64,000 nt of DNA from NCBI RefSeq assembly GCF_016741875.1, contig NZ_JAERRF010000027.1:55495-119494 (forward strand), given 5' to 3'. Shown in pieces: positions 51,878 to 60,286 of this stretch (its first letter is position 1; each line of letters starts with the position of its first letter). Below the pieces are notes generated by a model that saw nothing but the letters and a program-made list of their open reading frames with translations, made no database searches and was not told the origin of the DNA. This stretch comes from Streptomyces coffeae. Its GTDB lineage: Bacteria > Actinomycetota > Actinomycetes > Streptomycetales > Streptomycetaceae. Made by a program: the position numbers and the translations under genes.

Positions 51878-53113
51878 TCACGGCCGGCGGCCACGGAAGC
51901 TGCGGCGCTCCGGGGGGTGGTCGGCGGCGGAGTCGGCCAGCCGGACCACGGGGTCGTCCGGGCCGCCGTCCCGCCCGGCGACGACCGGTTTCGCGGAACG
52001 GGCCGCCTTGGCCCGGTACTGGGCCGCGTCGGCCAGCCGGAACAGCCGCCGGGCCGACCGTATGGGGCCGATGGGATCTCCGGTGGACGCGACGCCGCAG
52101 GCGACCCCCTCGCCCATCTCGAGCTCGGCGGCCCGGCGGCACAGCTCGTCCGCCACCCGCACCACCTCGTCGGCCGGGGGACCGACCCCCAGCAGACAGA
52201 ACTCATCACCGCCCAGCCGGGCCACCAGGGCGCCGGGCAGCATGGCGCCGCACAGGGAGAGCACCGAGCCGAAACGTTCCAGCAGACGGTCGCCCACGGC
52301 ATGGCCGAGGGTGTCGTTGACCCGCTTGAGTCCGTTGAGATCGCACACCACCAGGCTGACCACCGCGCCGTGCGCCCGGTGCGCCTCCAGCGCCTGGTCC
52401 AGCCGGATGTCCACCGCGCGACGGTTGCCGAGGCCGGTCAGCGGATCGGTGAAGGCCAGTCTGCGGACCTCCTCCAGCCGCTCGGTCTGGGCGAGACCGG
52501 CGGCGGTCACCGCGGCCAGCACGGTCGCGAAGTCGGCGTCGTCACGGCCGAACACCTCGCTCCCGGCCGGGCGCGCCACATACAGCTCGCCCCACGCGCG
52601 CCCGTGCAGCACGATCGGCGCCACCACACAGCTGCCCCGCCCGCGCCGCCGCAGGGCGGCCACCCTCTGGTGGCAGTACGAAGCCGAGCCGGTACGACGG
52701 CCCTCGGCCGTCTCCACCCAGGCGTGCGGCTCACCGCCCGAGGCCCAGCGCTCATGCAGGAACTCGGTGATCTCGGGGAACTGGTGCACCGGATACGACT
52801 CGTCCTCCGGCAGCGGCTCCTCGCCGTCCATCAGCTCGCCCACGTTCACCAGGACCCGCAGTCGGCCGCGCTCGCGCTCCCACACCGAAACCGCCGCGAA
52901 CGTCCCGTCGAGGGCCCGTCGGGCGCTGTCGGCGGCGGCCCCGACCGCCTCGCGCGGGGTCTGCGCCGCCGCCATCGCCTGGGCGAGCCCCACCACGGCG
53001 CGCAGCCGCCCGTCGACACCGCCGGGACGCCCACCGGCCGCTCCGCCGGATCCGCCGCTCCCGTGGCCGTCCCCGTTGTCGACGTAGTCGCCGTAGTCGC
53101 CGTAGTCGCTCAC
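51878..53113 (-). CDS. GAF-GGDEF diguanylate cyclase
   Basis: 411 residues. After a Gly/Asp-rich start, a GAF sensor domain spans about residues 45-215, followed by a GGDEF domain: AFTDPLTGLGNRRAVDIRLD (residues about 235-255), VVCDLNGLKRVNDTLGHAVGDRLLERF and the intact ARLGGDEFCLLG. The RxxD product-inhibition site, expected five residues before GGDEF, is absent (LPGALVARLGGDEF). The protein should make c-di-GMP, which in Streptomyces holds BldD-controlled genes off. It lies upstream of hutH on the same strand. Confidence 0.93.
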   Translation of the reverse strand: MSDYGDYGDYVDNGDGHGSGGSGGAAGGRPGGVDGRLRAVVGLAQAMAAAQTPREAVGAAADSARRALDGTFAAVSVWERERGRLRVLVNVGELMDGEEPLPEDESYPVHQFPEITEFLHERWASGGEPHAWVETAEGRRTGSASYCHQRVAALRRRGRGSCVVAPIVLHGRAWGELYVARPAGSEVFGRDDADFATVLAAVTAAGLAQTERLEEVRRLAFTDPLTGLGNRRAVDIRLDQALEAHRAHGAVVSLVVCDLNGLKRVNDTLGHAVGDRLLERFGSVLSLCGAMLPGALVARLGGDEFCLLGVGPPADEVVRVADELCRRAAELEMGEGVACGVASTGDPIGPIRSARRLFRLADAAQYRAKAARSAKPVVAGRDGGPDDPVVRLADSAADHPPERRSFRGRRP

Positions 53114-53229
53114 GACGGCCTCGCATTCTCACCGCACCGCAGCTCTCGCTCTGCCCTCCAGCGTAAGAACGTCGGGGACAATCCGCTGCGGGCCGTTCAC
53201 CGCGGGTAGACGGCGGGCGGGCCGACCGC

Positions 53230-54036
53230 CTACTCCCCCGGCCAGTCGGGGGTGCGCTTCTCGTTGAACGCGGCGACGCCCTCGGCCCGGTCCCCGGAGA
53301 AAGCCACCGTGCGCCAGGCGGCGTCCTCGACCTCGAGACCGGCCTTCAGATCCAGGCCGTGGCCCAGCCGCAGGGCCCGCTTGGCGGCGCGCAGCCCGAC
53401 CGGGGAGTTGGCGGCCATCCGCCGGGCCAGCTCCAGCGCCTCGGTACGGTCCTCGCCCTCCCCGGTCAGCCGGTCCACCAGGCCCAGCTCCCGGGCTTCC
53501 TCGGCGGGCACCCGGCGGGCGGAGAAGATCAGCTCGGCGGCGCGGGCGGCACCCACCCGGCGCGGCAGCAGCTGGGTGCCGCCACCGCCCGGGATCACCC
53601 CGACCGACACCTCGGGCAGCCCCACCACGGCGGTCGGATCGGCGACGATCACATCGCAGGACAGCGCCAGTTCGTAGCCGCCGCCCAGCGCGTAGCCGTG
53701 CACGGCGGCGATGGTGGGCATCGGCAGCTCCAGCACCCCGGTGTAGGCGGCGCGCGAGCCCGGCCGGTGGCGCACCAGCTCGGCGTCGGTGAGGGAGTTG
53801 CGCTCCTTGAGGTCCGCGCCGACGCAGAAGGCCCGCTCATGGCTGGAGGTCAGCACCACCACCCGGGCGTCGCGGTCCTCCGACAGGGCGGCGCAGGCCG
53901 TGGCGATACAGCGCGCCATCTCGGAGGAGACGGCGTTCATGGCCTTCGGCCGGTCCAGGACCAGTTCGGCCACGGAGCCGTGCCGCCGGACCGCGACCCA
54001 TTCGCCGTACCGCACCTCGTCGTGCTGCTCGCCCAT
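53230..54036 (-). CDS. Enoyl-CoA hydratase/isomerase family protein
   Basis: 268 residues of the crotonase fold. The oxyanion-hole motifs are present: AFCVGADLKERNSL (first) and YALGGGYELALSCDVIVA (second), with the catalytic acid region LPEVSVGVIPGGGGTQLLPR. These correspond to the usual beta-oxidation hydratase arrangement, with Glu in PEVS as one catalytic residue. The broad family includes hydratases, isomerases and dehalogenases. ATG 54036. It is divergent from none; it lies between the GGDEF gene and marR. Confidence 0.9.
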   Translation of the reverse strand: MGEQHDEVRYGEWVAVRRHGSVAELVLDRPKAMNAVSSEMARCIATACAALSEDRDARVVVLTSSHERAFCVGADLKERNSLTDAELVRHRPGSRAAYTGVLELPMPTIAAVHGYALGGGYELALSCDVIVADPTAVVGLPEVSVGVIPGGGGTQLLPRRVGAARAAELIFSARRVPAEEARELGLVDRLTGEGEDRTEALELARRMAANSPVGLRAAKRALRLGHGLDLKAGLEVEDAAWRTVAFSGDRAEGVAAFNEKRTPDWPGE

Positions 54037-54126
54037 CGGAAACCCTCCCGGTTAACGACCGTGAACCTGTCGCGAGCGATCATCGCAGCTCGGCCCGCCA
54101 TCCGGAACCCGCACCCGACCGCGCTC

Positions 54127-54570
54127 TCAGCGCGGACGGACCGACTCCAGGTAGTCCACACAGCGCCCCAGCAGCGCGACCAGCCGCTCCCGCTCCTCCT
54201 CGCTGAACTCGGCGGAGAGCCCCCGCTCCACCCGCACGGCACGGGCGTCCGCGTCGGCCAGCATCTCCTGACCCCGCTCGGTGAGCCGGGTCTCCAGGAC
54301 GTTCTTGTGCCACTCGTGCGGGGTGCGCTCGATCAGCCCGCGCTCCTGGAGGTTCTTCAGCAGCGTGTTCATCGTCGGCGGGGTCACCATGCACGCCCGC
54401 GCCAGCGCGGCGGCCGAGATACCCGGGTTCTCCGACAGGTGCAGCAACGCCGCGTACTGCGGAACGGTCAGACCGGCGGGCTTCAGCACGGCGTGCTTGG
54501 TCGCGTTCAGCGCTTGCTCGGCTCGCTTGAGGTGGGAGCCCAGCCGCTCGCTAGCGGGCATCGAGGTCAT
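54127..54570 (-). CDS. MarR-family transcriptional regulator
   Basis: 147 residues from ATG 54570. The winged helix-turn-helix is typical: QYAALLHLSENPGISAAALARACMVTPPTMNTLLKNLQERGLIER, then the wing (HEWHKNVLETRLTERGQEM) and a C-terminal dimerisation helix. It is divergent from the SMP-30-like gene, with an inverted repeat between the genes, so it probably controls itself and that gene. The ligand is unknown. ATG 54561 and 54594 are alternative starts. Confidence 0.88.
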   Translation of the reverse strand: MTSMPASERLGSHLKRAEQALNATKHAVLKPAGLTVPQYAALLHLSENPGISAAALARACMVTPPTMNTLLKNLQERGLIERTPHEWHKNVLETRLTERGQEMLADADARAVRVERGLSAEFSEEERERLVALLGRCVDYLESVRPR

Positions 54571-54593
54571 CTGCGCATCGTACGGCGGCATCA

Positions 54594-54607
54594 AAGATAA
54601 GCATCTT
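54594..54607. promoter_or_regulatory. Inverted repeat between marR and the SMP-30 gene
   Basis: AAGAT-AAGC-ATCTT, a perfect 5-bp inverted repeat in an A/T-rich patch (54590-54660), between the divergent starts. MarR sites are usually palindromes of this scale near the promoter. Confidence 0.45.
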
Positions 54608-54679
54608 GACGATGATTAGGGTTCTAACTATGGTTCGAGCACACCTCAAGCAGTGTATTCAATCAACCAGAGAGGCACC

Positions 54680-55717
54680 ATGCCCCGCGCCCTTCCGCGC
54701 CGCACCCTGGCCGTCGCGATCACCGCCCTGGCCTCCGTACTGCCGCTGGCCCCCGCCGCCCAGGCCACCGCCCCCGCGGACGCTCCGGCCACCCGCCCGG
54801 CCGCGCACCACCCCGTCCAGCCCCGGATCTCCGCCGCGTACGAACTGCCCGGCGACCGCGTCTACCCGGAAGGCATTGCCGCCGATCCGCGCAGCGGGAC
54901 CCTCTACGCCGGGTCGTTCGCCGACGGCACGGTCTACCGGATGACACCCGGCCGCCGCGCGGCCGAAGTCCTGCTGCCCGCGGGCACCGACGGCCGCACC
55001 ACCGCCAACGGGCTGAAGGTGGACGGCGCCGGGCGGCTGTGGGTGACCGACTCCACGGCCGGAGTCTCCGTCTACGATCCGCGCACCCGCCGTCTACTGG
55101 CCCGCTTCGACGTCCCCGGGCAGGGCGCCCGGTTCGTCAACGACCTGGCCATCGCCCCGGACGGCAGCGCGTATCTCACCGACAGCGCCCGCGCGGTGGT
55201 CTACCGCGTCACCCCGCACCAGCTCGCCCACGCCCGCGCGCACGGCGGGCGCGCGGTCCTCACCCCGCGCTTCGACCTTAACGGCGCGATGCAGCCGCAC
55301 GATCCGGGCACGTACACCCTCAACGGCATCGTCGCCGACCCCACCGGCCGCTATCTGCTCACCGTCGACATGACCGGCGGCGACCTCTACCGGCTGGACC
55401 TGTCCTCGGGCCGGATCCGCCGGGTGGCCCTGCACGGCGGCGATCTGCGCCTGGCGGACGGCCTCGAACTGCGCCACGGCACCCTGTGGGCGGCGCACAA
55501 CACCGGCAACGCGATCAGCCGCTGGCGGGTCTCGGCGGACGGCCACGCGGCCCGCCAGGAGCGCCGGTTCACGGATGAGACGCTCCAGGTCCCGACCACC
55601 CTGATACGCCGCCACGGCACGCTCTACGTGGTCCGCTCCCAATTCGACAAGGGCGGCCCGCTGGGCGACGGCACACCGCGGACACCGTTCACGGTGGCCG
55701 CCGTGAACGGCATCTGA
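54680..55717 (+). CDS. Secreted SMP-30/gluconolactonase-like protein
   Basis: 345 residues. A signal peptide (residues 1-30, ending LAPAAQATA) is followed by a six-bladed propeller of the SMP-30/gluconolactonase/LRE type: ELPGDRVYPEGIAADPRSGTLYAGSFADG (metal-binding Glu), TTANGLKVDGAGRLWVTDS (Asn), FVNDLAIAPDGSAYLTDSA (Asn-Asp) and LTVDMTGGDLYRLDL. The metal residues suggest a lactonase. ATG 54680 follows GAGAGG. Divergent from the MarR regulator, which likely controls it. Confidence 0.83.
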   Translation: MPRALPRRTLAVAITALASVLPLAPAAQATAPADAPATRPAAHHPVQPRISAAYELPGDRVYPEGIAADPRSGTLYAGSFADGTVYRMTPGRRAAEVLLPAGTDGRTTANGLKVDGAGRLWVTDSTAGVSVYDPRTRRLLARFDVPGQGARFVNDLAIAPDGSAYLTDSARAVVYRVTPHQLAHARAHGGRAVLTPRFDLNGAMQPHDPGTYTLNGIVADPTGRYLLTVDMTGGDLYRLDLSSGRIRRVALHGGDLRLADGLELRHGTLWAAHNTGNAISRWRVSADGHAARQERRFTDETLQVPTTLIRRHGTLYVVRSQFDKGGPLGDGTPRTPFTVAAVNGI

Positions 55718-55763
55718 GCCGGAACCTGTCGCGCATCGGCGCCGGGCTCAACGGAGCCCAGCT

Positions 55764-57560
55764 CTAACGGAGTCGGCGCCACCGCTTCAACGCGGCCAGG
55801 ACGGACGGTCTGCCCTGGGCCACGGAGGCGGCGGCCGGATCCGCCTGGTCGTCCTCCTCCAGCGGCTCCGGCGGCTCCTGCGACTGCGGCTCGGCCGCGT
55901 CGGGGTCGTCGGCGGTCCGGTCAGCAGACCGGAGGCCGAACGCCGCCGTGCCACCGGCGGAGGACGGTACGTCCGGGTCCCCGGCCGAGGGCGACGCGGA
56001 CACCGCCGGTGTCCCCGGGCGCTCGGCCAGGGTCCCCGGCTCGGAGGGGCCGGAAGGCTCACCGGATGGCTGGTCCACGGGGACTCCCGCCGGGCCGGTC
56101 CCGGCCGGGCTCCCCGGCCCGGCCGACGCGGCGCCGGAGGGCTCCACCGGCCTACCGGCCGAAGCCGCCGCGGGCGCCGCGGGGTTGCCGGCCGAAGCCG
56201 CCGGTGCCGCCGGACCTTCCGCCGCCGGGGTCGCCGCGGCCCCCGCCGTCGGCTTCCGGTCACTCCCCGCGGGGGCCGCGTCCCGGGCGGCGGACGTTTC
56301 CGCCGGTGGGAAGTGGGCCGGGAGGGCCACCAGGCCGCGCTGGTAGATGCCGGGGCGCCAGAGCAGTTCCTCCGGCGGGACGGCCAGTGCCAGGTCCGGG
56401 AGCCGGTCCAGCAGCCGTTCGATGGCCACGGCCGAGATCAGCCGCGCCGAGCTCCGCCCGGGGCACATATGGGGACCGGCGCTGAAGGCCAGATGGGCGC
56501 GGTTGCCCTGCGGGCTTCCCGCCACCCGCAGCGCGTCCTGGTTGGCCCCGGCGAAGCTGATCACGACGGGCTCGCCCTCGCGCAGCCGCACCCCGGCCAG
56601 GTCCACATCGTGCCGGGGGAAGTGCACCGCCAGGTTGGCCAGCGGCGGATCCGTCCACAGCACCTCGTCGAGCGCGTCCTCCACGAGCATGCTGCCGCCG
56701 GAGAGCCCGCCCGCGAACCGGTCGTCGGTCAGCAGCACCCGCAGCGCGTTGCCGATCAGGTTGATCACCGGCTCACTGCCGGAGGCCATCAGCAGGCCGA
56801 GCTGCTCGACGAGTTCCTCGTCGGTGAGCCGCTCCGGGTGGGCGATGAGCCAGGAGGTGACATCGGCGGCCGGGCGGGCCCGCTTGAGGTCGATCAGCTC
56901 CCGGAGGGCGTCGGCCACCATCAGGCCGGCGGAGCCGACATCCATGCCGTCGAATATCTTCGCCATCCCCGTGAACAGCCGGTCGGCTGTCTCGCGAGGA
57001 CAGCCGAAGAGCTCGCCGAGAACCAGCAGCGGCAGCAGGGCCCCGTAGTCGCCGACCAGATCGGCTTCCCCGGTCGCGCAGAACCGGTCGATCAGGGAGT
57101 CGGCGATGCGCTCGACGTAGCCGCGCAGCGCGCCCGGGTCGATCCGGCTGGTGCTGTCGTCGATCGCGGCGCGGTAGCGGCGGTGCTCCTCGCCGTCCAC
57201 CGCCGTGGCCATCGGCCGGTACCGGATCATCTGCGCGGCGTGGCTGGTGTCGGGCACCCGGCCCTCGTTCCTCGCCCGCCACCGCCGGGGGTCCTTGGAG
57301 AACGTCTCGGGGCGCCGCAGGATCTCCAGCGCGGTTTCATAGCCCACGCACAGGGTCGCGGTGACGCCCGGGTCCAGCTCGACGGGGACCAGCGGGCCGT
57401 GGGTCTCCCGCAGCCGCTGGTAGACGGCGAACGGGTCCCGGCCGAACTCCGGGGTGTCCAGCGGTACCGCCCCGGTGCCGCCCTCGGCCCGCGCGGGGCA
57501 GCGGGGCGCCGGCGCCGCTCCCGGCTGAGACTGAGGGCCGGGCTCATCGGGCTCGGTCAC
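55764..57560 (-). CDS. Orphan CvnE-like (CYP157-type) P450 with long disordered tail
   Basis: 598 residues. Residues 1-420 are a close paralogue of CvnE at 37854 (shared CGYETALEILRRPETFSKDPRRW-type segments, TSWLIAHPERLTDEEL, NALRVLL, MLVEDALDEVLW). Here too ExxR is EVLW (299-302) and the I-helix reads ASGSEPVIN without the conserved Thr; the haem loop FSAGPHMCPGRSS keeps Phe, Cys366 and the following Gly. Residues about 421-598 are a Pro/Ala/Ser/Gly-rich tail ending RPSVLAALKRWRRLR. No cvnA-D genes accompany it. GTG 57560 has CAGGAG seven bases upstream. Confidence 0.88.
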   Translation of the reverse strand: MTEPDEPGPQSQPGAAPAPRCPARAEGGTGAVPLDTPEFGRDPFAVYQRLRETHGPLVPVELDPGVTATLCVGYETALEILRRPETFSKDPRRWRARNEGRVPDTSHAAQMIRYRPMATAVDGEEHRRYRAAIDDSTSRIDPGALRGYVERIADSLIDRFCATGEADLVGDYGALLPLLVLGELFGCPRETADRLFTGMAKIFDGMDVGSAGLMVADALRELIDLKRARPAADVTSWLIAHPERLTDEELVEQLGLLMASGSEPVINLIGNALRVLLTDDRFAGGLSGGSMLVEDALDEVLWTDPPLANLAVHFPRHDVDLAGVRLREGEPVVISFAGANQDALRVAGSPQGNRAHLAFSAGPHMCPGRSSARLISAVAIERLLDRLPDLALAVPPEELLWRPGIYQRGLVALPAHFPPAETSAARDAAPAGSDRKPTAGAAATPAAEGPAAPAASAGNPAAPAAASAGRPVEPSGAASAGPGSPAGTGPAGVPVDQPSGEPSGPSEPGTLAERPGTPAVSASPSAGDPDVPSSAGGTAAFGLRSADRTADDPDAAEPQSQEPPEPLEEDDQADPAAASVAQGRPSVLAALKRWRRLR

Positions 57561-57892
57561 ACATGGCTCCTGGCATCCGGGGGCGGGTCGGACTGGCGGC
57601 GTACGGCGCCGGGGCGGTCAGCGCACCCGGTCCCGCCCGCTCACCGGGACCCACTCGTGGATCTTGGCGCGCAGACCAGGGCCCGTCTTCGAAGGGGCCG
57701 CCCTGCTCCCGACGCCTGTTACGGCGCCTCGCCGCGTTGTCGGATTCACCCGAGTACGCCCAGTACAAGGGCGATCCTCCGCCTTGCGATCCACCGCACC
57801 AGACGCCGCTCGCGGCCGGACGCCCCCTTCAAAGACGGACCCTAGCCGACCCGGCTTCCGCGCCGGGGCCAGTTGTCACATCGCACACACGG
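57561..57892. other. Intergenic region with a long-range inverted repeat
   Basis: 332 bases without a supported gene. CCGTCTTCGAAGGGG at 57683-57697 is inverted at 57824-57838 (CCCCTTCAAAGACGG) with one mismatch and 126 bases between. It lies upstream of the orphan P450 and downstream of the adenylate cyclase. The arms could form a cruciform or be paired sites for one regulator. Confidence 0.45.
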
Positions 57893-59068
57893 TCAGCCGC
57901 GACGGCTCAGCAGCCAGGGCTCGACAACCCCGAGACCACGCACCGGCCGCTGCCACATCGGCTGGAGCGCGAAGCGGTAGCTGGGGGGCTCCTCGCCCTC
58001 CTTCTCCGCGGCGGCGGCGGCCTCCGCGGCCTCCGCCTCCGACACCGGGGCCTCCCCGGTGTGGCTCAGCTCCTCCGCGAAGGCGCCGTCGACCAGGACC
58101 GCGTTCTTGGGCGCTATGGAGGTGAGCCTGGCCGCCAGGTTCACCGTGGTGCCGAAGACATCGCCCATGCGGGTCGTGACGGTGCCGAAGGCGATCCCGA
58201 CCCGCAGCTCGGGCATGGTCTCGTCGTGGGTGAGGGTCTCGATCAGCCGCAGCCCGATCTCGGCGGCGATGCCCGCGTCGTCGGCCGCGTACAGCACCTC
58301 GTCGCCCAGGGTCTTGATCAGCCGTCCGCCGTGTGCGGCCACCAGATCGGCGGCCGTGGTCTCGAACGCCTCGACCAGCTCGCCGAGCTCCTCCTCCTCC
58401 AGCCGCCGGGTCAGCCGGGTGAAGCTCACCAGGTCGGCGAAGCCCACCGCGAGCCGCCGGTCGACCATCTCGGCGTCGTCCGCGGCCTGGACCACCCGGC
58501 CGGTCGCCGCCGCCAGCTGCCGCCGGTAGACATAGACGAGGAACTCCTCCAGCTCCGGCAGCAACAGCTCGACCAGCGGATACGCGATCTCGGTGCGCGT
58601 CATCCCGGTCTCCTGCGGCTCGGTGAGCCCCTCCAGGAACGAGTCGATCTGCCAGTCGGCGAGCCGGGCGGTGGTCTGGCCGGTGGAACGGGCCACCTGG
58701 ATCGCCATCGGCTCGCTCAGCAGCCCGGCCTCCACCAGACCGGACAACCGCCGCAGGGCCAGGACGTCGGCCTCGGTGAGCGCCTTGGCCTGGCCGATGT
58801 CGGCGAAGCCCATGGCCCGCCAGAACCGGGTGGCCAGCTCCACCGAGACGCCCGCGCTCCGGGCGGCCTGAAAGGGGGTGTAGCGCCGCTCGGCGCCCAG
58901 AATCAGCTGCTCCAGCCGGAGCGCGATCGGGTCCGGAGCGTCGGGGTCGGTGTCGGCGGTGTCCGCGGCAGCGTGCTCCCGCGCCCCGGTGTCCCGTACG
59001 GCCGCGTCGGCGGCGTCCCGCACACCGCGCTCCTCGGCCGTGCCGGAACCCGTGTCGTCGGCGGTCAC
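57893..59068 (-). CDS. cya: Class III adenylate cyclase
   Basis: 391 residues from GTG 59068. An N-terminal regulatory domain of the actinobacterial adenylate cyclase type (LRLEQLILGAERRYTPFQAARSAGVSVELATRFWRAMGF, residues about 55-95) precedes the catalytic domain: VGFADLVSFTRLTRRL (metal Asp), GRLIKTLGDEVLYAADD (second Asp), GIAFGTVTTRMGDVFGTTVNLAARL (transition-state Asn-Arg). It should make cAMP, a signal for germination and development in Streptomyces. The in-frame extension to 59197 is not needed. Upstream lies birA on the same strand. Confidence 0.92.
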   Translation of the reverse strand: MTADDTGSGTAEERGVRDAADAAVRDTGAREHAAADTADTDPDAPDPIALRLEQLILGAERRYTPFQAARSAGVSVELATRFWRAMGFADIGQAKALTEADVLALRRLSGLVEAGLLSEPMAIQVARSTGQTTARLADWQIDSFLEGLTEPQETGMTRTEIAYPLVELLLPELEEFLVYVYRRQLAAATGRVVQAADDAEMVDRRLAVGFADLVSFTRLTRRLEEEELGELVEAFETTAADLVAAHGGRLIKTLGDEVLYAADDAGIAAEIGLRLIETLTHDETMPELRVGIAFGTVTTRMGDVFGTTVNLAARLTSIAPKNAVLVDGAFAEELSHTGEAPVSEAEAAEAAAAAEKEGEEPPSYRFALQPMWQRPVRGLGVVEPWLLSRRG

Positions 59069-59212
59069 CGCCCGCCCCCTGTCCGATCCCTGCGCACTGC
59101 CCTTCCGTTCCCTCTTCCGGTTCGGTTCCGGCTCGCCCACGGCCGCCCCGAACTGGACCGACCGCGACAACGATACGTCAGGTGTGCCGTAGCTCACTCT
59201 CCACTTGAGCCC

Positions 59213-60100
59213 TCATTCGTCCCTCGATACGGAGCGTAGATGCACGATGTCCCCGGCGGAGACCGGCTCCTGCACCCCGCCCTCGGTTGCCAGTACCAGC
59301 CGTCCGTCGCCGTCGATCGCGACCGCCTCGCCGACCGTCTCTCCGCCGCCCGGCAGTTCCGCGCGGACGCGGCGCCCCAGGGTGGCGCAGCCCGCCGCGT
59401 AGGTCTCCTGGAGTCCGCAGGGGCCGGGGTCGCCCTCGAACCGGCGCCATTCGCCGTACCACTGCTCGATGGAGCGCAGCACGGCCCGCAGCAGCGGGTC
59501 GCGGTCGGTGGAGACGGCGTTCGCCAGGGCCAGCGAGCCCGCGGTGGGCACGGGCAGTTCCTCGGCGCGCAGGGAGACGTTCAGGCCGAGCCCGATCACC
59601 ACCGCGTCCCCGGCCCGCTCGGCCAGGATCCCGCCGAACTTCCGCTCCTCGCCGCCGACCGTCACCAGCAGGTCGTTCGGCCACTTCAGGGCGGTGTCCA
59701 CGCCCGCCATACGGCTCAGCGCCCCGGCGGTGGCAACCCCGGCGAGCAGCGGCAGCCACCCCCAGCGCGCAGTGGGCACCCCGGCGGCGCCGGGCCGCAG
59801 CAGCACCGAGAAGAACAGCCCGGAGCGGGGCGGGGCGGTCCAGGTGCGGTCCAGCCGTCCGCGCCCGGCCGTCTGCTCCTCGGCGATCAGCACGGTGCCC
59901 TCGGGAGCCCCGGCCGATGCCTGGGTGACCAGGTCGGTATTGGTCGAACCGGTCGCCTGCACCACATCAAGACCGGTCCACAGCCCACCGGGGCGCACCA
60001 GGGCCTGGCGCAGCGCGGTGGCGCTCAGCGGCGGCCGTTCCAGATCGGACCAGCGGCCGTGCCGATCTTCCGGGCTCCCCGGGGTGTCAGAAGGCGTCAT
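59213..60100 (-). CDS. birA: Biotin--[acetyl-CoA carboxylase] ligase
   Basis: 295 residues. It adenylates biotin and attaches it to biotin carboxyl carrier domains such as those of acyl-CoA carboxylases. Motifs: GSTNTDLV, EEQTAGRGRLDRTW (the GRGRxxRxW ATP/biotin loop), ALKWPNDLLV and GGILAERAGDAVVIGLGLNV. There is no N-terminal DNA-binding domain, so it is a monofunctional (type I) BirA. ATG 60100 starts MTPSDTPG; the long frame beyond it runs antisense to pccB and is not real. It is divergent from pccB, which encodes a subunit of its client enzyme. Confidence 0.93.
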   Translation of the reverse strand: MTPSDTPGSPEDRHGRWSDLERPPLSATALRQALVRPGGLWTGLDVVQATGSTNTDLVTQASAGAPEGTVLIAEEQTAGRGRLDRTWTAPPRSGLFFSVLLRPGAAGVPTARWGWLPLLAGVATAGALSRMAGVDTALKWPNDLLVTVGGEERKFGGILAERAGDAVVIGLGLNVSLRAEELPVPTAGSLALANAVSTDRDPLLRAVLRSIEQWYGEWRRFEGDPGPCGLQETYAAGCATLGRRVRAELPGGGETVGEAVAIDGDGRLVLATEGGVQEPVSAGDIVHLRSVSRDE

Positions 60101-60286
60101 ACGGGCCAGCCTAGGGTCAGGAGGTGTGGCCAACGACGCAGTGCCACCACGCAGTCCCGCCGATACGCTACGAGCCGGTAGCCCAGCCAGCTCAAAGCCA
60201 CCGAACCGGTCCGAAACCGCTATCGACCCCGTCTGTTCGCTGAATCCCCTGAATCCATCCCCAGGACGAGCAGGAGCCGCATCCCG

